Source: an uncultured Collinsella sp. (GTDB taxonomy: Bacteria; Actinomycetota; Coriobacteriia; Coriobacteriales; Coriobacteriaceae). Taken from it: 11,603 nucleotides of DNA. The notes beneath the pieces were generated by a model. That model saw nothing but the letters and a program-made list of their open reading frames with translations. It was not told where the DNA came from and made no database searches. Of this stretch, positions 1-6,301 are shown in pieces. The first letter of the stretch is position 1. Every line of letters begins with the position of its first letter. The DNA is taken from contig URYW01000056.1 of the NCBI GenBank assembly GCA_900552145.1, forward strand, positions 1 through 11,603, written 5' to 3'. The translations under genes and the position numbers were made by a program.

Positions 1-60
1 TGCCCCCAATAACCATATTGGAGCAAAATCAGAACTGTTGCTTGTCGTTCTTTGATTTCC

Positions 61-105
61 GCAGCAGCTTTGAAAAATCAAAGCCGCCGTTTCTTTTTAT
101 TTTAG
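61..105 (+). terminator. Probable rho-independent terminator of an upstream gene outside the window
   Basis: GCTTTGA (67-73) and TCAAAGC (78-84) form a perfect 7-bp stem with an AAAA loop. The stem extends outward through GC/GC pairs with two mismatches, to 61 and 90. A T-rich run (90-105) follows directly on the + strand only, so the direction is +. No gene ending at the left edge is visible, so its target lies before the window. The two mismatches make it a moderate rather than a strong terminator. Confidence 0.5.
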
Positions 106-151
106 AGGAAATCTTAAGTATTTGTTCGATAGAACGGCCCTCGGCGGCTCC

Positions 152-160
152 TGCTAGACT
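152..160 (+). promoter_or_regulatory. Candidate extended -10 element for the nuclease gene
   Basis: TG-C-TAGACT resembles an extended -10 (4 of 6 matches to TATAAT plus the upstream TG). No good -35 lies 16-18 bases upstream. TAGACT is repeated at 163-168. It sits about 35 bases before the nuclease start, a plausible distance, but the call is weak. Confidence 0.25.
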
Positions 161-193
161 GGTAGACTCCCAACCGTCCGTCCAGGAGTCACC

Positions 194-1177
194 ATGTCGC
201 GCAAGTCCGCCTACAAGCAAGCACTTTCTATCGGCACCGCTGTGGTGCTGGGGTTTGCGCTGTTTACGGGATCGCTCGACGGGGCGCCCAGACTGCTCTC
301 GCCGCAAAGTGATGAACAGGCGGCGGCTCTGGCCGAGAAGCAAGACGAGAGTCCCAGCCGCACCGACGACGAGGCAGACCTGGTTGCCCGACTCGAATCG
401 GGAACGGCAAACTCCACAAACTCCCAAAACAGCCCGAACTCTGGCGACAAGCCACATTCCGCCGCACCCGACACCGGTGATGACGCTTCCGCGGACAGTG
501 CCGCCACCCCCATCGACGAGGTCGAAAACCCCGACCTCAACCGCGCCCGCGGTGTTTATCTCAGCAGCATTCCCGACTACGCCGGCAACCCCTACGTTGC
601 CCTTCGCGCCGACAGCACGCACCCGCTCGGCACACCATCATTCACGCTCGATGAATACGAGCGCGCTACAGAAGAGGGCTGCTTTAAGAAGTTCTCCAAG
701 CTCGACAGCCTGGGCCGCACCCGCAAAGCACTCGCCTGCGTGGGCCCCGAATCACTCGGTCAAGGCGAGCGCGGCGATATCTCGCGTATCCATCCTGCCG
801 GTTGGCACCAGCAGCGCTACGACTTTATTCCGGGCCAGAGCCTCTACAACCGCTGCCACCTTATCGCCTGGTCGCTCTGCGGCGAAAACGCCAACCGCAA
901 AAATCTCCTCACCGGCACGCGCTATCTCAACGAGACGGGCATGCTGCCGTTTGAAGAGCAGATTCTCGGCTACATCCACGACACGGGCAACCACGTGCTC
1001 TACCGTGTCACGCCCATGTACAACGAAGAAGAACTTGTCTGCCGCGGCGTGCGCCTTGAGGCGCAATCGGTCGAGGACCACGGAAAGACCCTGTGCTTCC
1101 ACGTGTACTGCTACAACCTGCAGCCGCATGTGCAGATCGACTACGCTACCGGCCGCAATCAAGCCTCGGGAGACTAG
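194..1177 (+). CDS. Secreted or membrane-anchored DNA/RNA non-specific endonuclease (Spd1/DNA-entry nuclease-like)
   Basis: A 327-residue protein. Residues 1-8 are basic and 9-26 hydrophobic, so it has either a signal peptide or an N-terminal membrane anchor. Residues 30-115 are a Ser/Asp/Ala/Pro-rich low-complexity linker. The nuclease domain fills the C-terminal half, with the family signature NRCHLIA (219-225) and TGTR (240-243). By the family (beta-beta-alpha metal nucleases such as streptococcal Spd1), H222 is the expected general base. The Asn of the NLLTGTR stretch (N237), possibly N246, is the metal ligand. It should degrade nucleic acid outside the membrane, for nutrition or DNA processing. 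I chose the ATG at 194 because AGGAG stands five bases upstream. It is a single gene, convergent with the next one, with no competence genes nearby. Family assignment is firm; biological role is open. Confidence 0.88.
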   Translation: MSRKSAYKQALSIGTAVVLGFALFTGSLDGAPRLLSPQSDEQAAALAEKQDESPSRTDDEADLVARLESGTANSTNSQNSPNSGDKPHSAAPDTGDDASADSAATPIDEVENPDLNRARGVYLSSIPDYAGNPYVALRADSTHPLGTPSFTLDEYERATEEGCFKKFSKLDSLGRTRKALACVGPESLGQGERGDISRIHPAGWHQQRYDFIPGQSLYNRCHLIAWSLCGENANRKNLLTGTRYLNETGMLPFEEQILGYIHDTGNHVLYRVTPMYNEEELVCRGVRLEAQSVEDHGKTLCFHVYCYNLQPHVQIDYATGRNQASGD

Positions 1178-1235
1178 GGCCGACCAAGCTGCCCCAAACC
1201 TAACATGATCCGTTTTCCTCTGTCCCCTAGGGATC

Positions 1236-1271
1236 AAAAAGGGCCGCCCTGGATTGCCCAGAGCGGCCCTT
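1236..1271 (-). terminator. Rho-independent terminator of the EF-G-like gene
   Basis: Arms 1239-1252 and 1258-1271 pair over 14 bp with a 5-base loop. The single mismatch on the + strand becomes a G-U wobble in minus-strand RNA, and the A-run at 1236-1240 gives a U-tract only in the minus direction. It lies about 35 bases after the EF-G-like stop codon. The convergent nuclease gene has no comparable U-tract terminator of its own. Confidence 0.9.
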
Positions 1272-1305
1272 GCATCGGCATGTATGTTGCAGGCAAAACC
1301 ACACG

Positions 1306-3381
1306 CTACTTGGCGCGGCCCTCCTCATAGCGCTCGACCAGCTTGGCCTGAACGTCATAAGGCACCTGCTCGTAGCCGGCGGGCTTCATGGTAAAGTCGC
1401 CCGTGCCGCGCGTGATAGAGCGCAGGCGCGTCGAGTAATCCGTCAGCTCGGCGAGAGGTGCCTGGGCGATGACCACGGTGTCGCCGCGCTCATCGGTCTC
1501 CATGCCCGTCACGCGACCGCGCGATGCCGAGATGTCGCCCATCACGGCGCCGGCGTAGCTCTCGGGGATAGTCACCGTGATTTCCTCGATGGGCTCCAGC
1601 ACCACCGGGTCGGCATCGGCGCATGCCTTGCGCAGGCCGATGCGAGCCGCCGCGCGGAACGCCATCTCGTTGGAGTCGACGCTGTGATACGAGCCGTCAT
1701 ACACCGCGACACGAATACCCGTGAGCGGATAGCCGGCAATAATACCGTCCTTCATGGTCTCCTGGACGCCCTTGTCCACGGCGGGAATCAGCGAGCGCGG
1801 AATGCGGCCGCCCACGACCTCATCCACAAACTCGTAGCCGTCGCTCGTGCCGTCGGGCCCAATGAGCGGCTCAACGCGCAGCCAGCAGTCGCCATACTGA
1901 CCGGCACCACCGGTCTGCTTCTTGTGGCGGCCCTGGGCACTCGCCGTGCGGCGGATGGTCTCGCGATACGGAATGCGGATCGGCACGCTTTTGGCCACGA
2001 CCTTGGTGCGATCCTCCAAACGGTTGAGCAGCACCGAAACCTGCGCCTCACCAACGGCGGAAATGATGGTCTGGCCGGTCTCCTCGTCGCGGTCGATGCT
2101 CATAGTCGGATCGGCCTTGCAGGCTTTCTCGATAAACGTGTAGAGCTTCTCTTCGTCGCCGCGATTCTCGGCCTCGATGGCAATGCGGTACTGCGAGTTG
2201 GGGAACTTAAACGCCGCAGCCTCGACCTTGCCGGTAATCGAGAGCGTATCGCCCGTCTCGGCCGCCAGCTTGGGCGCCACAATAATGTCGCCGGCATAGG
2301 CGTGACCGACCTCGGTCATGTCGCGGCCGCACATCACATACAGGTGGGCCAGACGATCGCTCTTGCGGGTACGCGCGTTGATCAGCTCAAGACCCGGCTC
2401 AAGCGTACCCGTCAGCACCTTGATAAAGCTGATGCGACCCTGCTGCGGATCGGCCAGCGTCTTAAACACAAACGCCACCGGACGGTCATCGTCGCTCGAA
2501 ATCTTGAGCGAATCACCGTCGATGAGCGGCATCTCGCCGTAGTCCGTCGGCGCCGGGAAGTACGTGGCGATGTCGTCCATCAGCGAGTTGACGCCCTGCT
2601 CCTTAATGCAATCGCCCGCAAAGACCGGCACAAAGATGCGCTCGGCAATCGCCTTCGACAGCAAGCCCTCAAGCTCCTCCTGCGTCAGCGTCTCCTCGCC
2701 TTCCAAGTACTTCATCATCAGTTCGTCGTCAGCCTCGGCCACCAGCTCGCACAGATGGTCATGGGCCTCCTCGGCCTGGGCACGATACTCCTCGGGAATC
2801 TCCGACTCAACGGCTTCGGCGCCGTTGCAATGGCGCGCCTTCATGCGCACCAGGTCGATGATGCCATCAAAGTCCTCGCCCTCGCCCCAGGGAAGGGTCA
2901 CGGCGCCCAGTCGCGTGCCAACGCGCTCCTGCAGCAGGTCCATCGTGGTCGCAAAGCTGGCCTCGGAGCGCGACAGGCGGTTTACGAACACCGCACGCGC
3001 CAAGCGCAGGTCCTCGGCGGCATACCAGAGCTTAACCGTCGTAGGCTGCGGGCCGGCCTCGGCGTCGACCACAAACAGGGCCGTCTCGCAGACGCTCATC
3101 GCGGCAAAGGCGTCGCCGATAAAATCGGGGTAACACGGGGCATCGAGCACATTGATGCGCGCGCCCTTCCAGTCGATCGGTGCAATGGTCGTCGAGATGG
3201 AAAATGCACGCTTGACCTCTTCGGGGTCATAGTCGAGCGTGGGCTTGGTGCCGTCGTGGCCGCCCAGGCGGGCGGTCTTGCCAGAAAGGTGGAGCATGGC
3301 CTCGGCGAGTGAAGTCTTGCCCACCCCGCCTTGGCCTACGAGCACCACGTTCCTTACATTGCCGGTCTTGGGAGCACCCAT
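1306..3381 (-). CDS. Elongation factor G-like translational GTPase (EF-G2 type)
   Basis: A 691-residue protein with full EF-G length and architecture. The N-terminal GTPase domain has a P-loop GQGGVGKTSL (16-25) and a G3-like LDAPCYPDF (79-87). Then come domain II, domain III, a domain IV with QGRHKKQTGGAGQYG and DGSYHSVDSNEMAF, and a domain V with GDISASRGRVTGM. Canonical EF-G has DTPGHVDF at G3 and NKMD at G4; here G3 has Cys/Tyr for Gly/His and G4 reads NRLS (134-137). Switch I has AFSIS in place of RGITI. These changes place it with the EF-G2 paralogues rather than the essential translocase. The ATG at 3381 follows AAGGAGGT with ideal spacing; the frame stays open upstream to 3492, but that extension has no family similarity. 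It is monocistronic, with its own terminator. GTPase activity and function on the ribosome are not certain. Confidence 0.9.
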   Translation of the reverse strand: MGAPKTGNVRNVVLVGQGGVGKTSLAEAMLHLSGKTARLGGHDGTKPTLDYDPEEVKRAFSISTTIAPIDWKGARINVLDAPCYPDFIGDAFAAMSVCETALFVVDAEAGPQPTTVKLWYAAEDLRLARAVFVNRLSRSEASFATTMDLLQERVGTRLGAVTLPWGEGEDFDGIIDLVRMKARHCNGAEAVESEIPEEYRAQAEEAHDHLCELVAEADDELMMKYLEGEETLTQEELEGLLSKAIAERIFVPVFAGDCIKEQGVNSLMDDIATYFPAPTDYGEMPLIDGDSLKISSDDDRPVAFVFKTLADPQQGRISFIKVLTGTLEPGLELINARTRKSDRLAHLYVMCGRDMTEVGHAYAGDIIVAPKLAAETGDTLSITGKVEAAAFKFPNSQYRIAIEAENRGDEEKLYTFIEKACKADPTMSIDRDEETGQTIISAVGEAQVSVLLNRLEDRTKVVAKSVPIRIPYRETIRRTASAQGRHKKQTGGAGQYGDCWLRVEPLIGPDGTSDGYEFVDEVVGGRIPRSLIPAVDKGVQETMKDGIIAGYPLTGIRVAVYDGSYHSVDSNEMAFRAAARIGLRKACADADPVVLEPIEEITVTIPESYAGAVMGDISASRGRVTGMETDERGDTVVIAQAPLAELTDYSTRLRSITRGTGDFTMKPAGYEQVPYDVQAKLVERYEEGRAK

Positions 3382-3621
3382 GATGACCTCCTTGCAGGGC
3401 CGCGCGCATTGCGCGACGCCAACGGGGAGAGTTCGCGGTCGGTGCCATCCCGGGAGCAGCATGGTCGGCAGCCGAGCCGACTCACCCTCCAAATGTCCTA
3501 TGCCACCACCCTACCCTCACGGGCGACCGTCCATGCACACCTTTCGGCACACGTATGAATACAGGCGGCGAGAGGAAGAGACAAGCTTGTGAGGCGATTA
3601 TTGAACCCCGCCGATGCAAAC
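3382..3621. other. Intergenic region upstream of the EF-G-like gene
   Basis: About 240 bases without a convincing gene. It holds the strong AAGGAGGT ribosome site of the EF-G-like gene and a GC-rich near-palindrome CGCGCA-T-TGCGCG (3403-3415) just upstream of it. The only promoter-like pair on the minus strand is TTGTCT (complement of 3579-3584), 17 bases from TATTCA (complement of 3556-3561). This is a poor match at -10. I see no repeat or RNA gene here. Confidence 0.4.
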
Positions 3622-3658
3622 AAAAAGCCGCCACAGACCGTAAGACCTGCGGCGGCTT
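3622..3658 (-). terminator. Rho-independent terminator of the amino-acid ABC transporter operon
   Basis: Read on the minus strand, AAGCCGCCGCAG pairs with CTGTGGCGGCTT (12 bp, one G-U wobble) around a 10-base loop. Five T residues follow. It lies about 35 bases after the ATPase stop codon and closes the three-gene operon. Confidence 0.92.
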
Positions 3659-3691
3659 CGCCTCAATTAATAGTTGAGCAAATACCTGAGC

Positions 3692-4456
3692 CTATCCCTC
3701 GATACGGCTCAAAAACTCACGCGTGCGCTGCTCGCGCGGATGGTCGATAACCTGCTCGGCCGGACCCTCCTCGACAATGCGGCCTCCGTCCATAAAGACC
3801 ACGCGATCGGCAACATCGCGCGCAAACTGCATCGCGTGGGTCACGATCACCATCGTCATATTCTGCGCGGCAAGGTCTTTAATGACACGCAGCACCTCGG
3901 CCGTTAGCTCGGGATCGAGCGCCGAGGTCGGCTCGTCAAAGAACAAGATTTCCGGGTCGAGCGCCAAGGCGCGGGCGATACTCACGCGCTGTTGCTGACC
4001 GCCCGAAAGCTCACACGGAACCTTGTTCTCGTTGCCCACAAGCCCCATCTGAGCAATCAATTCATGCGCACGAGCTTCCGCCTGCTCGCGCGGGCGCTTA
4101 AGAACGCGGATCGGCGCATCGGTGATGTTTTTCATCACGGTATAGTGCGGGAACAGATTGTAGTTCTGAAACACCAGGCCAAATCGCGAGCGCGCCTGCC
4201 TGGGCACATCGCCCTTCGCATATACCGCGCCCGAACCCGCATCCGTCGCAACGGCAAGGTCGCCAAACAAGAGCGAGCCTCCGTCGAGCGTCTCGAGCAG
4301 CGTGGCACACCGCAGCAGCGTGGACTTGCCGCCACCCGAAGGCCCGATAATCGCCACGACCTCTCCACGCTTTACCTCGAGCGAGATATCCTTGAGCACC
4401 TCATTGCCGCCAAACGCCTTGCGAGCGTTCGATATATTCATTACCGAATTAATCAT
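3692..4456 (-). CDS. Polar amino acid ABC transporter ATP-binding protein (GlnQ/HisP family)
   Basis: A 254-residue ATPase that energises the importer encoded just upstream. Visible motifs: Walker A GPSGGGKST (38-46), Q-loop Q97 in VFQNYNLFPHYTV, signature LSGGQQQR (150-157), Walker B ILFFDEPTSALD (170-181) and switch His in VTHAM (H207). The combination of NLFPH, LSGGQQQRVSIARAL and DEPTSALDPEL is typical of the polar amino-acid (PAAT) class. Length is normal for the family. The start is ambiguous. ATG at 4456 overlaps the permease stop by eight bases and has GGA eight bases upstream; an internal ATG at 4441 would give 249 residues starting MNISNARKAFGG, closer to typical homologue N-termini. 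The frame remains open further upstream inside the permease gene, which I discount. It is the last gene of the operon. Confidence 0.93.
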   Translation of the reverse strand: MINSVMNISNARKAFGGNEVLKDISLEVKRGEVVAIIGPSGGGKSTLLRCATLLETLDGGSLLFGDLAVATDAGSGAVYAKGDVPRQARSRFGLVFQNYNLFPHYTVMKNITDAPIRVLKRPREQAEARAHELIAQMGLVGNENKVPCELSGGQQQRVSIARALALDPEILFFDEPTSALDPELTAEVLRVIKDLAAQNMTMVIVTHAMQFARDVADRVVFMDGGRIVEEGPAEQVIDHPREQRTREFLSRIEG

Positions 4457-5102
4457 GGTAGTAATCCAATTTTTTCTCGGCGGCGCCCAGCAGCATCTCG
4501 ACAACGAAATTAAAGACCCAGTAAATCAGCGCCGCAATCGCAAACGGCACCATGCTCACCTGCGAGGCGACCAGCGCCTTGGCCGTCGAGAACATCTCAC
4601 CCACGCCAATGGCAAACGCCAGCGACGTGTCCTTGACCAGCGTGATGATCTCGTTGCCCATCGCCGGCAGAATACGCTTGGCGACCTGCGGCATCACGAT
4701 ATACAGAAACGTCTGCACGCGCGAATAGCCCAGCACCTCGGCAGCCTCGTATTGACCGCGCGGAATGGACTGCAAGCCCGAGCGATAGATCTCGGCAAAG
4801 TAACCGGCGTAGTTGATGATGAACGCCACGACGCACGCCGTCCACTTGGAATCGGGCGTGAGCGAAATGCCGAACACGTAATACGGGGCAAAGTAGATGG
4901 CAAACATCTGCAGCATGAGCGGCGTGCCGCGCATGACCGAGATATAGATGCGCGCAATCCAGCGAAGCGGCGCGATTTTGCTCATGCGCATAAACGCCAC
5001 GGGAATTCCCAGCGGAATCGACCCGAGCAGCGTCAACACAAACAGCTGCAAACTGACCAAGAACCCCTGGCCAAGCATCTGCATCATGACCTGAATAGAC
5101 AT
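4449..5102 (-). CDS. Amino acid ABC transporter permease (HisM/GlnP family)
   Basis: A 217-residue integral membrane protein with several hydrophobic segments (about 14-38, 62-80, 88-104, 150-168, 185-205). The EAA loop, YRSGLQSIPRGQYEAAEVLG and its continuation (106-139), contacts the ATPase. The MRGTPLMLQMF segment (58-68) is also characteristic of this family. Only one permease gene is present, so it probably acts as a homodimer. The ATG at 5102 overlaps the TAA stop of the binding-protein gene by one base (TAATG), indicating translational coupling. A TTG at 5117 would add five residues but needs no invoking. The substrate cannot be told from this subunit. Confidence 0.93.
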   Translation of the reverse strand: MSIQVMMQMLGQGFLVSLQLFVLTLLGSIPLGIPVAFMRMSKIAPLRWIARIYISVMRGTPLMLQMFAIYFAPYYVFGISLTPDSKWTACVVAFIINYAGYFAEIYRSGLQSIPRGQYEAAEVLGYSRVQTFLYIVMPQVAKRILPAMGNEIITLVKDTSLAFAIGVGEMFSTAKALVASQVSMVPFAIAALIYWVFNFVVEMLLGAAEKKLDYYHD

Positions 5103-5962
5103 TACTTGAGCACCCAATTATCGAAAGACAAACCATAGCTTGAATATTTATCGCAGAGGTCCTTGACCGTGCCGTCCTCGTAGAGCGCCTTGAGCGACTC
5201 GGCTACAGCATCGGCCGACTTGGTGTCGCCCTTCTTAAAGCCAACGGCGTAGTGCTCGCTGGACAGCGGCTCATCAAGCTGCGTATAGGCATCGGGCTTG
5301 GCGGCAAGCTGATACTGGGCAATCGAAAGATCGCACGCCACGGCATCGACCGCGCCGCTCTCGAGCTGCATAAAGGCCGTGTTGTACTCGCCGATCGTGT
5401 CGAGCGTGGCAAACGTCGCTGCCAGATCCTTCTGGTCACCCTCAAGCACGTCCTGCGCAGCGGAATCAGTCTGGGTAATCACAGTCTTGCCGGCAAGATC
5501 GTCCCAGCCCTTGATGCCCGCATCCTTCTTGACCACCAGCACCTGCTCGTTGAGCATGTACGGCTCGGAGAACGTGTAGTCGTCCTCACGACCCTCCATG
5601 GTAAAGCCGTTCCAGATGCAGTTGATGGCGCCCGAGTTAAGCAGCGTATCCTTGGCGTCCCAGTCGATGGCCTCGTATTTGACCTCCCAGCCCTGCTTAT
5701 CGGCAACAGCCTTGGCCAGATCGAGATCAAAGCCGGTGTACTCGCCATCGTCGCCCACAAAGCCGTACGGAGGATAGGACTTATCAAAGCCCACCACGAG
5801 CTTCTTGGACTCCGCAGCGCCCTTCACATCCTTGGCTGCAGCAGAACCGGCAGCGGAACCCTTACCGGCACCACCACCGCAGCCTACCAGGCCAAGACCT
5901 AGAACCGTAGCGAGCGAACCGGCTAGACCAACAAACTGACGACGAGACATATCGGTATTCAT
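5102..5962 (-). CDS. Amino acid ABC transporter substrate-binding lipoprotein with a Tat-type signal
   Basis: A 286-residue extracellular solute-binding protein of family 3 (GlnH/HisJ type), which captures an amino acid and delivers it to the permease. The N-terminus carries a twin-arginine motif, SRRQFVG (6-12), then a hydrophobic stretch and a lipobox LVGC (25-28), so C28 should be the lipidated residue. A Gly/Ala/Ser linker follows. The mature domain shows VGFDKSYPPYGF (57-68), GEYTGFDLDLAKAV (73-86) and NGFTMEGREDDYTFSEPY (118-135), where R125 corresponds to the ligand-carboxylate Arg of the family. ATG at 5962 is chosen because AAGGGGG lies six bases upstream; an ATG at 5950 would cut off four residues. 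First gene of the operon. It is preceded by a promoter and an operator-like palindrome shared with the aminotransferase gene. Substrate unknown. Confidence 0.94.
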   Translation of the reverse strand: MNTDMSRRQFVGLAGSLATVLGLGLVGCGGGAGKGSAAGSAAAKDVKGAAESKKLVVGFDKSYPPYGFVGDDGEYTGFDLDLAKAVADKQGWEVKYEAIDWDAKDTLLNSGAINCIWNGFTMEGREDDYTFSEPYMLNEQVLVVKKDAGIKGWDDLAGKTVITQTDSAAQDVLEGDQKDLAATFATLDTIGEYNTAFMQLESGAVDAVACDLSIAQYQLAAKPDAYTQLDEPLSSEHYAVGFKKGDTKSADAVAESLKALYEDGTVKDLCDKYSSYGLSFDNWVLK

Positions 5963-5980
5963 GGTATTCCCCCTTGGTGG

Positions 5981-6000
5981 CACTTTAGTTAGGTAAAGTG
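5981..6000 (-). promoter_or_regulatory. Palindromic operator candidate in the importer leader (site B)
   Basis: CACTTTACCTAACTAAAGTG on the minus strand is a perfect 7-bp inverted repeat with a 6-base spacer. It lies downstream of the predicted transcription start and 18 bases before the binding-protein start codon, a position suited to repression. It could alternatively act as an RNA hairpin. It matches a site upstream of the aminotransferase gene at 16 of 20 positions. Confidence 0.6.
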
Positions 6001-6018
6001 AGTCATGTAACGTTCAGA

Positions 6019-6047
6019 ATCATACACTTTAGCGTGATGGAGCACAA
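6019..6047 (-). promoter_or_regulatory. Promoter of the amino-acid importer operon
   Basis: On the minus strand, TTGTGC (complement of 6042-6047) is followed 17 bases later by TATGAT (complement of 6019-6024). The -10 matches consensus at 5 of 6 positions; the -35 is weak (3 of 6). The last eight spacer bases, CTAAAGTG (6025-6032), repeat one half of the palindrome at 5981-6000, 44 bp away. The expected start of transcription near 6012 leaves a leader of about 50 bases containing site B. Confidence 0.65.
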
Positions 6048-6055
6048 GGGAGGGG

Positions 6056-6192
6056 TTGCCCGCTGGGCTCCGGGGCGGGGGTTAAGTTTCCTGCTCTACA
6101 GTCCTGCTCACGACGGAGGCCACATTAAGTGGCCTCCTGTTCGTGCGGAACTCGCGATAAACTTAACCCCCGCCCCGGAGCCCAGCGGGCAA
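6056..6192. repeat. 137-bp inverted-repeat element with perfect 34-bp arms (MITE-like or cruciform)
   Basis: Arms 6056-6089 and 6159-6192 are perfect reverse complements over 34 bp, beginning TTGCCCGCTGGG and ending GGGGGTTAAGTTT. The 69-base centre contains a second perfect hairpin: GGAGGCCAC (6115-6123) and GTGGCCTCC (6129-6137) around ATTAA. A 5-bp outer pairing adds to it (6109-6113 with 6141-6145). No open frame of note lies inside, and no obvious target-site duplication flanks it. It begins nine bases upstream of the importer -35. The form suggests a non-autonomous mobile repeat or a dispersed palindrome, but copy number cannot be seen here. Confidence 0.8.
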
Positions 6193-6228
6193 TCATCGTT
6201 GTACCTATCACTGATACCAATAAACCGC

Positions 6229-6278
6229 TTGCATATCGTCTGTTGGCTTGGCACGGTACAATGCTTGTAGCTTTAAAT
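6229..6278 (+). promoter_or_regulatory. Candidate promoter region of the RNA methyltransferase gene
   Basis: TACAAT (6257-6262) is a good -10 hexamer but has no -35 at normal spacing; TTGCAT at 6229-6234 is 22 bases away. An alternative pair is TTGGCA (6248-6253) with TTTAAA (6272-6277), 18 bases apart. The region is AT-richer than its surroundings and lies directly before the ribosome site. I cannot decide between the two. Confidence 0.35.
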
Positions 6279-6301
6279 TAATGAATTAGTGGGGTTAATT
6301 C

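Noticed and set aside
6..21. CCAATA-ACCA-TATTGG inverted repeat at the left edge
   Set aside because: A perfect 6-bp palindrome, but short, with no gene start nearby and no second copy seen in the window.
122..137. GTTC-N4-GAAC palindrome upstream of the nuclease, considered as a LexA site
   Set aside because: The half-sites are in the opposite order to the Gram-positive SOS box (GAAC-N4-GTTC), and four-base arms are common by chance.
18..1208. A 396-residue frame on the + strand overlapping the nuclease
   Set aside because: Its composition is Ser/Thr/Arg/Ala-rich with no domain, it runs through the terminator hairpin at 61-90, and the nuclease frame explains the region.
1270..3312. A 680-residue open frame on the + strand opposite the EF-G-like gene
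   Set aside because: The minus-strand frame shows clear EF-G domains from end to end. The + frame has no recognisable motif, is His/Arg/Leu-rich, and is explained by codon bias in GC-rich DNA.
3382..3492. A 37-residue N-terminal extension of the EF-G-like protein
   Set aside because: It is in frame and free of stops, but it has no EF-G similarity, and the ATG at 3381 has a near-perfect ribosome site that the upstream ATG lacks.
6056..6192. Retron or CRISPR-related non-coding RNA as an explanation of the long inverted repeat
   Set aside because: No reverse transcriptase, cas gene or repeat-spacer pattern is nearby, and the structure is a simple palindrome.
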